DNA from: Rhodospirillales bacterium
GTDB taxonomy: Bacteria > Pseudomonadota > Alphaproteobacteria > Rhodospirillales > UBA2165
Length of the DNA stretch: 63,552 nucleotides
Reading direction: 5' to 3'
Assembly (NCBI GenBank): GCA_028345065.1
Contig: JAOMCN010000009.1
Location: 1-63,552 of the forward strand
A program made the translations under genes and the position numbers. The notes beneath the pieces were generated by a model. The model saw only the letters and a list, made by a program, of their open reading frames with translations. It was not told where the DNA came from and ran no database searches. This document shows positions 17,982 to 27,465 of the stretch, in pieces. Numbering within the stretch: position 1 is the first letter of the stretch; each line of letters starts with the position of its first letter.

Positions 17982-18097
17982 TGAAACCTCACACAAATCA
18001 CTATTGGACCACAGAAAAATGAATCGATAGAATACTGTCAAACGAGATAACAGGGATCAACTTCCAATAATAATATTTTGAGGGATATTAAGTCATT

Positions 18098-19810
18098 ATG
18101 GACGACCCCACTGAAATGACGGTCGCTGAGGTGTTTTTGAAAGCACTCTATGATCACGGAATTGAATATATTTTTGCAAATGCTGGCACGGATTTTGCCC
18201 CAATTATAGAAGCCCTCGTAACGGCATCACAGAAAGGTAATCCTACCCCTAAATTTTTGACTGTACCCCACGAAAATGTCGCAATTTCAATGGCACAGGG
18301 GTATTATCGTATAGTTGGAAAGCCCGCGGGAGTTATGGTTCACGTTACTGTCGGAACTGCTAATACAATTTGCGGTCTAATGAATTCTTCAAGAGATAAC
18401 GTTCCCACCCTCCTAATGGCGGGACGAACACCTCTAACAGAAACCGGTAATATTGGCTCCCGAAACGTCGGCATCCATTGGGGACAGGAAAACTTCGATC
18501 AAGGGGGAATGGTTCGAGAATATGTCAAATGGGATTATGAGCTTAGAAACGACCAACCCGTAGACACTTTAATAGGACGTGCCCTCGATATCGCCAATTC
18601 GGAACCTCGAGGTCCAGTTTACCTAACTCTGCCCAGAGAGGTTCTAGGAAGCATAGCAAAGTCTCCCAGTAATCCACCACGTTCCCGCCCTTCAGGAAGC
18701 ACTGTCAGTATACCGGATATCTCCGCTCTTGAGAGAACATCAGATTTAATTTTAAAGGCTGAGAAACCCCTGATCGTATCAGGAAAGCTGGGTTGCCGCG
18801 AATTTGCCTTTGACGTGTTAGATGCATTCGCTACAGACTTTGGTCTACCTGTTACCCAAGTAGACGTGCCCGCCTTACCTTCTGGCCACCCCATGAATTG
18901 GGGTTTTACTGCGGGACAACACTTACCGGACGCGGACCTAGTTCTTGTAATTGAAAGTTCCGTGCCGTGGATACCAAGAACTGTAAACCCAAACAGGAAC
19001 TGTAAACTAATTCACCTATCACCTGATCCCTTTTATGCTCGTTTCCCATTTAGAGGCTTCGAGATGGACGTGGCGTTGAGCGGGGAACCCGTTGAAAGCT
19101 TGAAATTACTCCATGAAATTATGTTGACACGATCAAAAGGGAAAAAAAGAACAATCAATGCCAGACGGAAACTTATTTTAGAGAAACACGAAAATCTCTC
19201 GGAAAAACGGCAAAAAACACTCGATAACGCCCAAAATATTACACCAGTCCTACCTGCCTGGGTGGCAGCCTGCATAAACGAAGTAAAATCTGACAATACA
19301 ATCCTGATAAACGAACTGGGGACAAATATTGACCATTTGAACCATACCTCTCCGGGCTGCTATGTGAGTGTCGGTCAGGCTGGCGGTCTGGGATCTGGTT
19401 TAGGTTCTGCTCTAGGGGCAAAATTAGCATCCAGAAACAGAGATGTGATCCTTATGGTTGGCGATGGCTCATACATTTTTGGCAATCCAACTGCAGCGCA
19501 TTTCGTAGGACGGTCTGAAAACCTCGCGACACTAACACTAATTATGAATAATAATATGTGGTTTGCGGTTCAACGTTCAACTCGAACAATGTATCCAGAC
19601 GGTCTCGCAGTTAAAGCTAATCGCATGCCTCTAACTGAATTAGCTCCATCTCCAGATTTTGAAAAAACTATCGAAGCATGTGGAGGTTACGGAGAACGGG
19701 TTGAAGATCCTGGAAAACTAAAAAATGCCTTGCAAAGAGGAATTGAAAAAGTTCGAGACGGGCAATCCGTATTACTAAATGTGATTACCCAACCTGGAGG
19801 ACGAGACTGA
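18098..19810 (+). CDS. Thiamine diphosphate-dependent enzyme (acetolactate synthase/benzoylformate decarboxylase-like)
   Basis: The 570-residue product has the three-domain ThDP layout: an N-terminal PYR domain with the activating Glu at about E59 (PHEN), a central domain, and a C-terminal PP domain. GDGSYIF near residue 453 followed by NNN about 28 residues later forms the GDG-NN Mg/ThDP motif. It resembles 'thiamine pyrophosphate-requiring' stand-alone proteins more than biosynthetic IlvB, and no small regulatory subunit follows. Decarboxylation or ligation of a 2-oxo acid from the local pathway is likely. It diverges from the amidohydrolase operon across 116 bases and is followed by the NMT1-like gene. 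Confidence 0.87.
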   Translation: MDDPTEMTVAEVFLKALYDHGIEYIFANAGTDFAPIIEALVTASQKGNPTPKFLTVPHENVAISMAQGYYRIVGKPAGVMVHVTVGTANTICGLMNSSRDNVPTLLMAGRTPLTETGNIGSRNVGIHWGQENFDQGGMVREYVKWDYELRNDQPVDTLIGRALDIANSEPRGPVYLTLPREVLGSIAKSPSNPPRSRPSGSTVSIPDISALERTSDLILKAEKPLIVSGKLGCREFAFDVLDAFATDFGLPVTQVDVPALPSGHPMNWGFTAGQHLPDADLVLVIESSVPWIPRTVNPNRNCKLIHLSPDPFYARFPFRGFEMDVALSGEPVESLKLLHEIMLTRSKGKKRTINARRKLILEKHENLSEKRQKTLDNAQNITPVLPAWVAACINEVKSDNTILINELGTNIDHLNHTSPGCYVSVGQAGGLGSGLGSALGAKLASRNRDVILMVGDGSYIFGNPTAAHFVGRSENLATLTLIMNNNMWFAVQRSTRTMYPDGLAVKANRMPLTELAPSPDFEKTIEACGGYGERVEDPGKLKNALQRGIEKVRDGQSVLLNVITQPGGRD

Positions 19811-19923
19811 AAAGAACTAACTTTAATGGGACGGGTACAAATATCTTTTATATCATGTTATGTTCATTTTTTGTTTTTCACGCTTCTTGAAGTTTCATAG
19901 AGTTTTAATTGCGAGAATTAACT

Positions 19924-20817
19924 ATGTCTAAATTTATAATCCAACCACATGGGAGACTGCAGGAATGGATTGCCCACGAAAAGGGTTACTTTACTGATGA
20001 AGGGCTTAACTACGAAATACCGGAGCGGGATGTTTCACAACGGGTAAAAAAGGTAGATGAAAATACTGGTGAAGTAGCAGAGATAAAGTCGGGAGCTTAC
20101 GAAGCTTATATTCGGGGTGGCGGAAATAAGGGTGCAAAATCCGATATTTCGTGTGCCTGCCATTGGGCAATCAATCAGGCAGCAGCAAATAATGTTGGCA
20201 AAATGTGGGGAAAATCTTACGTCGTTACACCAGGAGCTGTGATGGTAAGAGAAGACTCTGACATAAAAAAGCCCGAAGACCTCGCAGGTAGAGAAGTTGC
20301 GGTCGGCTACCATTCAGGAAGCCATTTTTCAACCATCCAGGCACTGGAGCCATTTCTTAAATCGGAGGATATTAAACTAAAGTTTATTGGATTACCTTGG
20401 CAACGGGTTGATGCGGGCTTAGATCGGGATGTAGACGCTACCAGTGTTTGGGGAATTACTTACCAAGCCTGCGAACAGTTAGGAATGCGTCGAATTGCTG
20501 ATACTAGCTTCATGATTGGTTTCATGTTCCCGGATGGCGTTGATGAAGGAGATGTAGAAAAATATATGAATGGACTTAAACGAGCGCAAATGGATTTAGA
20601 CCTGGAACCGGAAAAATATAAACATTTATATCAGAAGGCTATTCCGGACCGATACAAAAGTAATCTTGACGTCCGTCTTTTCAGTTCAGGTGAACGCATC
20701 GTTTTCTTGCCCTATTCTGAATCTACGTTTGCAAAGACACAAGATTGGATAAAAGAACGTAAAATTTTTGACGAAATGCCAGAGAGTTATCGTTACGAAA
20801 CTGCCGTCTCTGCATAG
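19924..20817 (+). CDS. Leaderless periplasmic-binding-fold protein (NMT1/THI5-like)
   Basis: The 297-residue protein has the type II binding-protein fold of the NMT1/nitrate-sulfonate family (an early EKGYFTDEGL motif, later PEDLAGREVAVGYHSGS). It begins at residue 1 with mature-type sequence and has no signal peptide, so it is probably cytoplasmic. An upstream TTG at 19909 would add only five polar residues and would not create a leader. No ABC permease or ATPase of this class is nearby. Possible roles are a catabolic enzyme built on this fold, as known for Thi5 and 4,5-dihydroxyphthalate decarboxylase, or an effector-binding protein. It lies 113 bases after the ThDP gene and convergent to ubiD. 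A second leaderless protein of the same fold is encoded at 38729. Confidence 0.75.
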   Translation: MSKFIIQPHGRLQEWIAHEKGYFTDEGLNYEIPERDVSQRVKKVDENTGEVAEIKSGAYEAYIRGGGNKGAKSDISCACHWAINQAAANNVGKMWGKSYVVTPGAVMVREDSDIKKPEDLAGREVAVGYHSGSHFSTIQALEPFLKSEDIKLKFIGLPWQRVDAGLDRDVDATSVWGITYQACEQLGMRRIADTSFMIGFMFPDGVDEGDVEKYMNGLKRAQMDLDLEPEKYKHLYQKAIPDRYKSNLDVRLFSSGERIVFLPYSESTFAKTQDWIKERKIFDEMPESYRYETAVSA

Positions 20818-20890
20818 AATCTCGGGAGCTTATTATTTCTTAGAGCCAGCTTTTTTCCTCTAGTGCGCTCATTAACGGACACTAGGAAAT

Positions 20891-22372
20891 TCAATTGGAA
20901 AAAAGATGAGGCCACTTGGTCATGACCTGACTTTTGAGTTTGGGGCTAGCCTCGGCGACTGTGGGAAATTCATTTTTCCAGCCCCATGGACGACAAGCAT
21001 CAATAATTCCTCGATTGTTTTGATAAGGCGCCTCCCTAAGCATTGTATCCAAGGGTGTTGACCATGCATTACGAACGAAATCTACGTCCTCCGGTGGATC
21101 GCAACGCGTAGATAAAGCCCAAATCACATCAAATATGTTTGAAGGATCAATATCTTCATCAACCGCAACCACCCAGCGACCGGCATAATTACCTGAATGA
21201 CAATTAGCAGCGAGCATTGCAGCTTGCTTGGAATGACCTGGATACATTTGCTTGATCGAAATTACATTAAATAGCCGCCCAGCGCCTGCCTCATGACACC
21301 AAATACCTGCAACTCCAGGCAAACCTGCTTTTTCAATTTCATCCCAAATCATTGCTGACTTCACGGCGCTACGGGCGAAAGTGAAATTGGATGGCGGTCT
21401 TGAAGGATTTGCCATCATCAGTATCGGGTCGTTCCGATAATAGACACGTCTAACCTTTATAATTGGTTGAGGACTGGCATCGCTCGCATAATATCCCATG
21501 AACTCTCCGAACGGACCTTCGGTTTTTAATTCATCCCCATATATTTCACCCTCTAACACAATTTCTGAGCTTGCAGGGATAGGAAGTGAATGAAGCTCGC
21601 TATCGATAGTTTCAAATGGGAACCCCCGATGACCACCAGCATAGTCGAATTCTGAAACTTCCTGATCAACTTCCGAATGACCAGCGAGAAAGAGAAGAGG
21701 GTCCTGCCCGCAGGAAACCAAAACCGGACACGGCTCTCCTTTTTCAAAATACTTCTCTCTTATTAGACGCCCATGTTTACCTGGTGACATCCAAATCCCG
21801 ACCGTATTTTTATCATGAATCATGACCCGATAGGTGGCAGCGTTGACCCAACCTGTATCCGGATCTTTCATGATGACAACATCGTCTGTCCCAATATATC
21901 TTCCACCGTCAAATTCATGAATTAGAGGTATCGGAAATTTGTACAGATCCACCTCATCATCTCGATCAATGTTTTCGAGGACTGGACCGCTCCCGACTTT
22001 TTTCGGAGGAATGAGCTCAAATTCTTCTTTCATCCTGTCCCGGTAACACTGGACCAAATCCATTTCCGAACTTGGTTCTGGAAAACCTAATACAATTGCA
22101 AGACGCTTGAACGAATTTGCGGCACCTGAAAGAACCCGAAAGTTTTCCGGATAATTTTTAATGTTTTCGAACAAAAGCGCTGGCGATTTTCCTGGATTAC
22201 GGGAACAGACCATCTCCGATAATGCAGCCATTTCCAAATCCCAATCTGCCCCCTGTATGCGACTAAGTTCATCAACATCCTCAAAACGTCCAATCAGGTC
22301 GCGCAAATCTTTATGCCTGGGTACGTTGGTTCTCTCGAAGGCGTCCGTTTTTTGTTGAATTTTATTTTTCAT
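20891..22372 (-). CDS. UbiD-family prenylated-FMN decarboxylase
   Basis: The 493-residue enzyme matches the UbiD family, which reversibly decarboxylates aromatic or alpha,beta-unsaturated acids using prenylated FMN. VNAATYRVMIHDKNTVGIW near residues 176-194 is the prFMN/metal-binding region. VLEGEI and TEGPFGEFMGYY near 271-295 supply the conserved Glu residues. A late NVISIKQMYPGHSKQA block is also typical. The cofactor must come from a UbiX-type prenyltransferase, and none is encoded here. The gene diverges from the Rieske oxygenase at 22807 and converges on the NMT1-like gene. An aromatic acid decarboxylation step, before or after hydroxylation, is the likely role. Confidence 0.9.
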   Translation of the reverse strand: MKNKIQQKTDAFERTNVPRHKDLRDLIGRFEDVDELSRIQGADWDLEMAALSEMVCSRNPGKSPALLFENIKNYPENFRVLSGAANSFKRLAIVLGFPEPSSEMDLVQCYRDRMKEEFELIPPKKVGSGPVLENIDRDDEVDLYKFPIPLIHEFDGGRYIGTDDVVIMKDPDTGWVNAATYRVMIHDKNTVGIWMSPGKHGRLIREKYFEKGEPCPVLVSCGQDPLLFLAGHSEVDQEVSEFDYAGGHRGFPFETIDSELHSLPIPASSEIVLEGEIYGDELKTEGPFGEFMGYYASDASPQPIIKVRRVYYRNDPILMMANPSRPPSNFTFARSAVKSAMIWDEIEKAGLPGVAGIWCHEAGAGRLFNVISIKQMYPGHSKQAAMLAANCHSGNYAGRWVVAVDEDIDPSNIFDVIWALSTRCDPPEDVDFVRNAWSTPLDTMLREAPYQNNRGIIDACRPWGWKNEFPTVAEASPKLKSQVMTKWPHLFSN

Positions 22373-22806
22373 TGAGATTTCTCAATTTTTATACCGCAAA
22401 AATACTGGTCAAATAATTTTTAGATTGCAAACTCTACAAAATTACTCCCCAGCCTAAGAATATTGTTTAAAGAAGTTCCATCAATTCCAAAATAATATAT
22501 CCATGATTCAGCTATTCGTTAATGCCAGTACATTTTGATGAATACCCTCACTTCTACGCTTATTTGAAGATTATTTGAAAAATAATAACACCGTAAATTT
22601 GTTTTTTTCCTCTCAGATAAACACCTAAGATGTCCGGTAGAAACAAACCTTGGACAGACTGGCAAAGGCTTTTATTGTATTTCATTGTAACGTATTATTT
22701 ATAGAATGGTAGTTTTGCCGTAACCAAACTTCTTGCAATTCTGACACAACATAAGACGTTATGACCGGCTCACATAAAAGGCGAAAGAGCATTTTTTAGG
22801 AACTCT
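22373..22806. promoter_or_regulatory. Divergent intergenic region, ubiD / Rieske oxygenase
   Basis: These 434 very A+T-rich bases lie between two outward-facing genes. No coding sequence, RNA gene or strong inverted repeat was found. Promoter-like bases occur near TTGTATTTC...TTATAG (about 22675-22705), but the spacing is poor. Promoters for both genes must lie here. Confidence 0.3.
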
Positions 22807-24075
22807 ATGATGTTAGATGAAGCCCGAAACCGAATGCTTATGGAAGTAGGTCCCAAGAAACCGATGGGAAAATTGCTGCGCCGCTACTGGATGCCAATTA
22901 GTGCTGTCAGTGAGTTTGATAAAAAAGCGACCAAACCCATCCGCCTCCTGGGAGAGGATTTAGTACTCTACAAGGACTTGAGCGGTACTTTTGGTTTAAT
23001 TGACCGTAATTGCCAACATCGAAGAGCCGACTTATCATACGGTTTTGTGGAGAAATGCGGGCTACGTTGCAATTATCATGGCTGGCTCTACGATAAAGAT
23101 GGCAGTTGCATTGCCCAACCATACGAGGATACGGTTTCCACCAAGTCCGATAAAAAAAACTTGGTTACGATTAAAGCATATCCTGTTGAGACTAAGGCGG
23201 GGCTCCTTTGGGCCTACCTGGGACCAGACCCGGCACCGTTAGTCCCCACTTGGGAACCCTTCACCTTCAATAACGGTTTTGTGCAAATCGTATTCTCTGT
23301 AGTTCCCTGCAACTGGTTTCAGTGTCAGGAAAATAGCCTTGATCCTGTTCATTTTGAATGGATGCACGCCAATTGGACGATGCGATTGAAGGGCATTGAA
23401 GGCCCCTATTCTCCTGCTCATCTAAAAGTCGATTTTCAAGAGTTCGATTACGGTTTCCGTTATTTACGCCTCCGCGAAGACACCGATGAAAATAATCCGC
23501 TTTGGACAATCGGTAGGTGTTGCCTCTGGCCCAACTGCCTGTTCACTGGGGATCATTTTGAATGGCGGGTACCCATAGATGATGAAAACACTCTGAGTGT
23601 TGGCTGGTTTTTTAACCGGGTACCCCAGGGAAGAGAGCCCTATATTCAGGACAGTATTCCTTCGTGGACCAGTCCTCTTACCGACCCCGAGACTGGTCGA
23701 TGGATCGACACTCATGTCATGAACCAAGATTTCATTGCCTGGGTGGGACAAGGTACATTTGCCGATAGAACCAAAGAAACGCTGGGTAAGAGTGATAAAG
23801 GTATAGCAATGTTACGAAAACAATTTTTTGACGATATGGAACTGATCGATAACAACAAAACCGACCCAAAAGGTGTCGTCCGGGATCCAGACATCAATGA
23901 ATGTATCCAATTACCCATCATGAACCGGAAAAGGTTTTTGGAAGGCCTAACCCCCGAAGAGATGGCGGATCCAAATGATATCCACGGACGTTCAACAAAA
24001 CGCTTCGTTTTTCTTGCAGGGCAGCCGCAAGAAGTCTGGGAGACTTACTGTGAAGCAATGAGATTTGAAAAATAA
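22807..24075 (+). CDS. Rieske non-haem iron oxygenase, single-component terminal subunit
   Basis: The 422-residue oxygenase is of the same class as the one at 13812. The Rieske ligands are C69, H71, C88 and H91. The mononuclear iron site is NSLDPVHFEWMH, with D179, H182 and H187. Two adjacent ATGs (22807 and 22810) are possible starts, with TTAGGAACT just upstream. The protein is cytoplasmic and needs electrons from a flavin/iron-sulfur reductase that is not encoded in the window. Divergence from ubiD suggests a shared substrate class: hydroxylation or demethylation of an aromatic acid coupled with decarboxylation (inference). Confidence 0.92.
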   Translation: MMLDEARNRMLMEVGPKKPMGKLLRRYWMPISAVSEFDKKATKPIRLLGEDLVLYKDLSGTFGLIDRNCQHRRADLSYGFVEKCGLRCNYHGWLYDKDGSCIAQPYEDTVSTKSDKKNLVTIKAYPVETKAGLLWAYLGPDPAPLVPTWEPFTFNNGFVQIVFSVVPCNWFQCQENSLDPVHFEWMHANWTMRLKGIEGPYSPAHLKVDFQEFDYGFRYLRLREDTDENNPLWTIGRCCLWPNCLFTGDHFEWRVPIDDENTLSVGWFFNRVPQGREPYIQDSIPSWTSPLTDPETGRWIDTHVMNQDFIAWVGQGTFADRTKETLGKSDKGIAMLRKQFFDDMELIDNNKTDPKGVVRDPDINECIQLPIMNRKRFLEGLTPEEMADPNDIHGRSTKRFVFLAGQPQEVWETYCEAMRFEK

Positions 24076-24096
24076 TATTAATCTAGAATTCTAATT

Positions 24097-25185
24097 TTAT
24101 TGGAAACTATCGACGTTTTTTTTGTCTGGCCTACCTCTAGCTATCACCATAATAACGGGGATACCCAGTACAATTAAAAAGAATCGAAGGATCTGGTGGG
24201 AGATCACGAAACTGATCTCCAGACCAAGCCCGAAGCCGATCAATGCCATCTCGGCAAAACCCCCAGGGGCAAATGCCAGTATCAAGGCCTCTGCCGACGA
24301 GCCAACAAATTGTGCCGTAATCAGTGCGAACAGAACAGAAAAGCTAATAGCAATCAACGATGAAGCCGAGGCGTGTATAATATCAACAAATATTTCCCGC
24401 ACTCGTGTGCCGTTAAATGGAAGGGCAATGCTAATTCCGATAAACACTTGAGCAACGGCTACTAAGCTGTCCGGTATTTCAGATTCAATCCAACCATTAA
24501 AACGCAAAAAAGCGATAACGATTATGGGTCCCATGAGCGAAGGTGCCGGTAAACGTGCAATTACAGCCAGAAAATATCCCAACACACACGCTAAGGCCGT
24601 GGGCAGTATATCTCCCGGTAAATAGGCTGCAAAGCTACCGCCGGTACCTATATTTCCTGACGGCACGTATCCGCCAAATAGCTGAAATGCCAAAGGAATG
24701 ATAAGTATGGTCAACACCAGTCGAAATGTCTGCACAACAGCGATTACCCGATCGTCGGCATTGTAACTCTGCCCTAGGAGTGTCATTGGAATAAGCCCAC
24801 CTGGTGCGGCAGATAATAACGACGTCACGAAATCATACTTACCGACAAAGATAAGGTATGTCGTAGCAAAGGGAATTGTTACTAGAACAAATATTAAAAC
24901 CGCACACATGCTGGGAAACCAGAAGATAACCTGATCGGCAAAATCGGGAGAAATCGTAGAGCCGAACAAAACTCCCAAAACCGCAAGGGATGGTGGGCGT
25001 AGCCACAAAGGCATCCAAAGCTGGAAACCGCTTAAAGCTAAAATAGTGGTAACAAACAAAGGGCCCGTTACCCAAGGGAGTGGCATTTTTGCCCATGCAA
25101 ATAAAAATGCGCCAGCAAAACCGATAAAGAGGGTAACAAGGCAGGTCCGCCAGTGAGTTTTGACGTCGATTAAGTGATGTTTCAA
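24097..25185 (-). CDS. AbrB-family multi-pass membrane protein (often misnamed 'AbrB transcriptional regulator' or 'ammonia monooxygenase')
   Basis: The 362-residue hydrophobic protein has about ten predicted membrane helices. It shows an internal two-fold repeat whose halves each start with an L/MPLPWVTGPL or APSLMGPI-type motif (residues about 32-41 and 213-220). That layout matches PF05145. It is not the DNA-binding AbrB of Bacillus. The biochemical role of the family is unknown; a transporter is plausible. The stop lies 21 bases from the stop of the convergent Rieske gene. Confidence 0.82.
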   Translation of the reverse strand: MKHHLIDVKTHWRTCLVTLFIGFAGAFLFAWAKMPLPWVTGPLFVTTILALSGFQLWMPLWLRPPSLAVLGVLFGSTISPDFADQVIFWFPSMCAVLIFVLVTIPFATTYLIFVGKYDFVTSLLSAAPGGLIPMTLLGQSYNADDRVIAVVQTFRLVLTILIIPLAFQLFGGYVPSGNIGTGGSFAAYLPGDILPTALACVLGYFLAVIARLPAPSLMGPIIVIAFLRFNGWIESEIPDSLVAVAQVFIGISIALPFNGTRVREIFVDIIHASASSLIAISFSVLFALITAQFVGSSAEALILAFAPGGFAEMALIGFGLGLEISFVISHQILRFFLIVLGIPVIMVIARGRPDKKNVDSFQ

Positions 25186-25457
25186 GACGGATTAATATAT
25201 TTGGAATAAATAATTAAGAAACCCTAACAATTCTGTTTTTTGTGGTCAAATGGAGGAGACTTATAGATGGGGCATAAATCCATTCAGCGAATTAGAATAA
25301 TTGTTTTGCTAATAGCAGCAAAGTCTATCTACTTCAAACCTCCCACATTTAAAACCATTTGGCTCACTCTCAGTCTAGTTGCTTGACTAGCGGTCATTCA
25401 GAAATGGTAAAGTCACCCAAACTCCCTTGCATCATGATCGATATAGGAGATAACACC
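25186..25457. promoter_or_regulatory. Divergent gap between AbrB-like gene and 3-hydroxyanthranilate dioxygenase
   Basis: These 272 bases precede the dioxygenase start. TAGGAGATAACACC supplies its ribosome-binding site. The frame is open upstream to 25359, but the extra 33 codons do not resemble the family and are read as leader. No clear operator was seen. Confidence 0.3.
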
Positions 25458-26021
25458 ATGCCCTCTCATCCAAGCTTAAAAGCTTTCCATTTCGAAAAGT
25501 GGATCAGGGAACATCGTCATGAAATGGTGCCACCAGTCAGTAACAAGCTACTGCACGAAGATGCCGGCATGGTAATCCAGGCATTGGGGGGCGGTAACAC
25601 CCGGGTCGACTTCCATGATGACCCTGTCGAGGAGTGGTTTCACCAAGTCAAAGGGGATATGATACTAAAAATTGCGGACCGGGGTAAAATCTTTGACGTC
25701 CGCATTAATGAAGGTGAAATATTTTTCTTGCCGTCACATACCCTTCACGCCCCTCAACGGCCGGATCCAAACTCATATGGCATTGTCGTAGAAGGTGCAC
25801 GACAACTCGGTATGCGTGATGGATTTGAGTGGTATTGCTTTTCTTGTGAAGCCAAAGTCCATCGGGCTGAGGTTTCACTTACGTCCTCTGAAGGTATAGT
25901 CACTGAGTTACCAAAAATTTATGAGGAATTTCATTCGGACATGAATGCTCGTACCTGCGAGGATTGCGGGGAGGTTCACCCTGGAAAAGGCAAGCCTCCC
26001 GACGGATGGGTTGTGCTTTAG
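25458..26021 (+). CDS. nbaC: 3-hydroxyanthranilate 3,4-dioxygenase, bacterial form with rubredoxin-like site
   Basis: The 187-residue cupin is full length. It opens the ring of 3-hydroxyanthranilate to 2-amino-3-carboxymuconate semialdehyde in the cytoplasm. Iron ligands H53, E59 and H97, substrate residues R49, R101 and E112, and the four cysteines C127, C130, C167 and C170 of the second, rubredoxin-like iron site line up with the characterised Cupriavidus enzyme as remembered. The start at 25458 follows TAGGAGATAA. The usual partners of 2-nitrobenzoate or tryptophan catabolism are not adjacent. The next gene is an LLM monooxygenase, while ACMSD-type amidohydrolases occur elsewhere in the window (4510, 16578). 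Activity on the natural substrate is likely; a related aminophenol is possible. Confidence 0.92.
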   Translation: MPSHPSLKAFHFEKWIREHRHEMVPPVSNKLLHEDAGMVIQALGGGNTRVDFHDDPVEEWFHQVKGDMILKIADRGKIFDVRINEGEIFFLPSHTLHAPQRPDPNSYGIVVEGARQLGMRDGFEWYCFSCEAKVHRAEVSLTSSEGIVTELPKIYEEFHSDMNARTCEDCGEVHPGKGKPPDGWVVL

Positions 26022-26096
26022 GCTGATTAGCACAGAGGTCCTCGATTAATAGAGATCGTTGATATCACTGATTTTCTCAAGGGAGAATAATTTGTA

Positions 26097-27428
26097 ATGC
26101 AATCTCGTCGACTACATCTCGGGGCATTCATGCGACCCGCGAGCATTCACCCAGGAGCTTGGCGTTATCCAGGCGCCTATCCAGATGCAAATTTCAATTT
26201 CCAACATATGAAATACTTTGGTCAAAAATTGGAGCAGGGTAAGTTCGACGTCTTTTTCATGGCCGATCACCTGGCATTACTCAATATGCCGATCGATGCA
26301 CTCAAACGAAGTGCAACCGTGACTTCATTTGAACCAATCACTCTATTGTCAGCCCTGGCATCGGTGACAACAAACATTGGATTAGTTGCAACGGGATCGA
26401 CCACATATGATGAACCCTTTCATGTTGCCCGCAGATTTGCCTCGTTGGATCATATTAGCAACGGAAGGGCTGGCTGGAATGTCGTGACAACTTCCAATCC
26501 CCACGCCTCTATGAACTTTGGTCGTGAAGAGCACATGGAGCACGGGGATAGATATGCTCGAGCCCGGGAATTTTTTAACGTGGTGACGGGCCTCTGGGAT
26601 AGTTGGGCGGATGACGCCTTCATTCGCGATATAGAGAATGGAATTTATTTCAATACCGAAAGATTGCACACTCTTAATTATAAGGGGAAATACCTGTCAT
26701 CTCGTGGCCCACTAAATATCGGTCGCCCCATTCAGGGATGGCCGGTGATCGTTCAGGCAGGTGCTTCCGATGCCGGTCGACAGCTTGCTGCAGAAACAGC
26801 TGAAGCCGTCTTTGCATCTCACAATCATCTGGCGGGGGGGCAAACCTTTTATTCCGACATAAAAGATCGCATGAAGAAGCTAGGGCGCAATATAGATCAT
26901 CTAAAAATACTACCGGCGTGCCTTGTCGTCGTTGGAGATACTATAGAGGAGGCGCGCGCAAAAAGGGCACACCTCGATAGTCTCATTCACTACGAAACCG
27001 CGATCGCATCTCTCTCAATCGTTCTGGGTCATGACGCGTCCAAGTTCGACCCTGATATGCCCCTCCCTGATATACCAGAGAGCAATGCCAGCAAAAGTGC
27101 TCGCGAGAGGGCGATCGATCTTGCAAAAACAGAAAACCTAACCGTCCGGCAACTTGCCCAGCGTCTGGGTGGATTTTCTGGATTAGCTATCGTCGGAACG
27201 CCCAAAACAATTGCAGATGAAATGGAGGAATGGCTGATGACTGGAGGTTGCGACGGCTTCACTATCATGTTTCCCTTCCTTCCTGAAGGTCTGGATAGTT
27301 TTGTCGATCAAGTCATTCCGGAATTACAGGACCGAGGTTTATTCCGTAAAGGTTATGAAGGGACAACGCTTAGAGAAAACCTCGGGCTACCTAGGCCTGA
27401 AAATGAATATTTCACCAAAACCTGTTAA
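26097..27428 (+). CDS. FMN-dependent LLM-class monooxygenase (NtaA/SnaA/DszA/DmoA family)
   Basis: The 443-residue protein has the bacterial luciferase-like TIM barrel. Its N-terminus (LHLGAFMRP, then GAWRYPGA) and VFFMADHLA near residue 57 are typical of the nitrilotriacetate, dibenzothiophene sulfone and dimethylsulfide monooxygenase group. Members use FMNH2 supplied by a separate flavin reductase, which is not seen here. SNGRAGWNVVTTSNPHASMNFG near residues 121-142 is the conserved flavin-site block. GGGAGAATAA precedes the ATG by about 8 bases. The gene is 75 bases downstream of the 3-hydroxyanthranilate dioxygenase gene and probably co-transcribed with it. Cleavage of a C-N or C-S bond or N-ring oxygenation is likely. 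Confidence 0.9.
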   Translation: MQSRRLHLGAFMRPASIHPGAWRYPGAYPDANFNFQHMKYFGQKLEQGKFDVFFMADHLALLNMPIDALKRSATVTSFEPITLLSALASVTTNIGLVATGSTTYDEPFHVARRFASLDHISNGRAGWNVVTTSNPHASMNFGREEHMEHGDRYARAREFFNVVTGLWDSWADDAFIRDIENGIYFNTERLHTLNYKGKYLSSRGPLNIGRPIQGWPVIVQAGASDAGRQLAAETAEAVFASHNHLAGGQTFYSDIKDRMKKLGRNIDHLKILPACLVVVGDTIEEARAKRAHLDSLIHYETAIASLSIVLGHDASKFDPDMPLPDIPESNASKSARERAIDLAKTENLTVRQLAQRLGGFSGLAIVGTPKTIADEMEEWLMTGGCDGFTIMFPFLPEGLDSFVDQVIPELQDRGLFRKGYEGTTLRENLGLPRPENEYFTKTC

Positions 27429-27465
27429 CTTGTGGAAATGACCTACTAAACTATCAGTTTCTATT

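Noticed and set aside
24097-25185. AbrB-family label suggesting a DNA-binding regulator
   Set aside because: The protein is hydrophobic with about ten membrane helices and lacks the small AbrB DNA-binding fold, so it cannot be counted as a transcription factor.
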